Shown in pieces: positions 41,494 through 42,166 of a stretch of 42,166 bases of DNA. How positions within the stretch are numbered: position 1 is the stretch's first letter; every line of letters starts with the position of its first letter. A model generated the notes under the pieces. It searched no databases. It saw nothing but the letters and a program-made list of their open reading frames with translations, and was not told where the DNA came from. Source of the DNA: CAZGRP01 sp964527995. GTDB lineage: Bacteria; Zhuqueibacterota; Zhuqueibacteria; Oceanimicrobiales; CAZGRP01. The stretch covers positions 1-42,166 of the forward strand of contig CAZGRP010000035.1 in NCBI GenBank assembly GCA_964527995.1, written 5' to 3'. Both the position numbers and the translations under genes were made by a program.

Positions 41494-42166
41494 ATGGTTG
41501 ACGTTATCTGCGCCGGCATTCTGGTGGCCGATGTGATCGGCTGGCCGATCGATCGATTCCCCGATTACGGCCGCCTGGTGCTGGTCGACAACATGGAGCT
41601 GCACACCGGCGGCTGCGCGGTCAACACCGCTGTGGCATTGCGCAAACTCGGGGTCGAGGTGGCCGTTGTCGGCAAGGTGGGACGAGATGGCTTCGGCGAC
41701 TTCGTCGTGGAGACGCTGACCGCGGCCGGGCTGGACGCCACCGGCATCCGCCGCAGTGATTCTCTGTGCACTTCAGCGACCATGGTCATGGTGTCGAAGA
41801 CCGGCGAGCGTAGCTTTCTGCACTACATTGGCGCCAACGCCGATCTGCGGCTCGACGATTTCGATCTCAGCCGATTCGAGAGTGCCAGGATTCTTCACAT
41901 CGGCGGCGCCCTGGTGCTGCCCGGGCTCGACGGCGAGCCGATGGCCGAGTTGCTACAGCAGGCCCGCGGCCGGGGCCTGAAAACCAGCCTCGACACGGTT
42001 TGGGATGCCGGCGGCCGCTGGCTGTCGGTGCTGCGGCCATGCCTGCCCTTTGCAGACTTTTTTCTTCCAAGTATCGAGGAGGCGCGGCAACTGACCGGGC
42101 AGGAGCGGCCCGAGGCCATCGCCGACGCGCTGCTGGCCCTGGGCGTCGGCAGCGTTGCCCTGAAGA
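41494..42166 (+). CDS. PfkB family carbohydrate kinase (N-terminal part, cut by window end)
   Basis: The visible 224 codons start MVDVICAGILVADVIG and contain the first PfkB signature region GGCAVNTAVALRKLG then VGKVGRDGFGD, with later LHIGGALVLPG and LPSIEEARQLTG. PfkB kinases phosphorylate sugars or nucleosides with ATP in the cytosol. The second signature with the catalytic GAGD lies beyond the window, so completeness cannot be judged. It is one base after the hydrolase-like gene and shares the DUF4432 operon. Confidence 0.88.
   Translation, partial: MVDVICAGILVADVIGWPIDRFPDYGRLVLVDNMELHTGGCAVNTAVALRKLGVEVAVVGKVGRDGFGDFVVETLTAAGLDATGIRRSDSLCTSATMVMVSKTGERSFLHYIGANADLRLDDFDLSRFESARILHIGGALVLPGLDGEPMAELLQQARGRGLKTSLDTVWDAGGRWLSVLRPCLPFADFFLPSIEEARQLTGQERPEAIADALLALGVGSVALK

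Overview
The window looks like a metagenome-assembled chromosome segment from a GC-rich Gram-negative bacterium of the FCB superphylum, perhaps a candidate-phylum lineage such as KSB1, Zixibacteria, Latescibacteria or Calditrichota. This is inference, not a database match. It rests on a PorV/PorQ-type protein, a GWxTD-domain protein, a TonB-dependent receptor with a carboxypeptidase-regulatory N-terminus, and several secreted proteins ending in FlgD/type-A-sorting-like domains (the type IX secretion style). The clearest promoters are sigma-70-like (TTGACA-17-TATATT), not the Bacteroidetes -33/-7 type. A run of exactly 100 N at 13280-13379 marks a scaffold join.

Layout. (1) 1-6.7 kb: the end of a plus-strand operon with an AGE-family sugar epimerase, facing a four-gene minus-strand operon: secreted metallo-beta-lactamase hydrolase, PLP aminotransferase/desulfurase-like enzyme, NSS transporter and SSS transporter. 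(2) 6.8-12.7 kb: a plus-strand operon of SSS transporter, Gfo/Idh/MocA oxidoreductase and a 992-residue outer-membrane protein that joins a catalytically dead M1-aminopeptidase-like domain to an Omp85-like barrel. (3) 12.7-13.7 kb: a repeat region built from a 501-bp tandem unit (328-bp hairpin-rich repeat plus a fragment of a lost amidohydrolase gene), broken by the assembly gap. (4) 13.7-21.4 kb: a small beta-barrel protein, an amidohydrolase and its catalytically dead partner on the minus strand; on the plus strand a DHDPS-family aldolase, sugar isomerase, MntA/HepT-type toxin-antitoxin pair, SDR epimerase and enolase-superfamily racemase. (5) 21.6-23.7 kb: a long third SSS transporter. (6) 23.9-33.3 kb: an outer-membrane block of GWxTD protein, TonB-dependent receptor, large FlgD-tailed surface protein and PorV-like barrel, closed by a terminator. 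(7) 33.4-38.1 kb: an extracellular block of FG-GAP/ASPIC protein with sorting domain, five-heme cytochrome lipoprotein and DUF3179 protein with sorting-like tail. (8) 38.2-42.2 kb: a REP/MITE-like element, a putative lipoprotein, a DUF4432 mutarotase-like protein, an alpha/beta-hydrolase-like protein without catalytic residues, and the start of a PfkB kinase.

How they may work together. Sugar or sugar-acid epimerases, isomerases, aldolase-family enzymes and kinases sit beside four sodium-coupled transporters, which suggests scavenging of carbohydrate or amino-acid derivatives. The receptor / FlgD-tailed protein / PorV block resembles, in layout only, an outer-membrane uptake or display system analogous to SusCD. 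A recurring oddity is loss of catalytic residues in recognisable enzyme folds: M1-like, amidohydrolase-like, alpha/beta-hydrolase-like and HepT.
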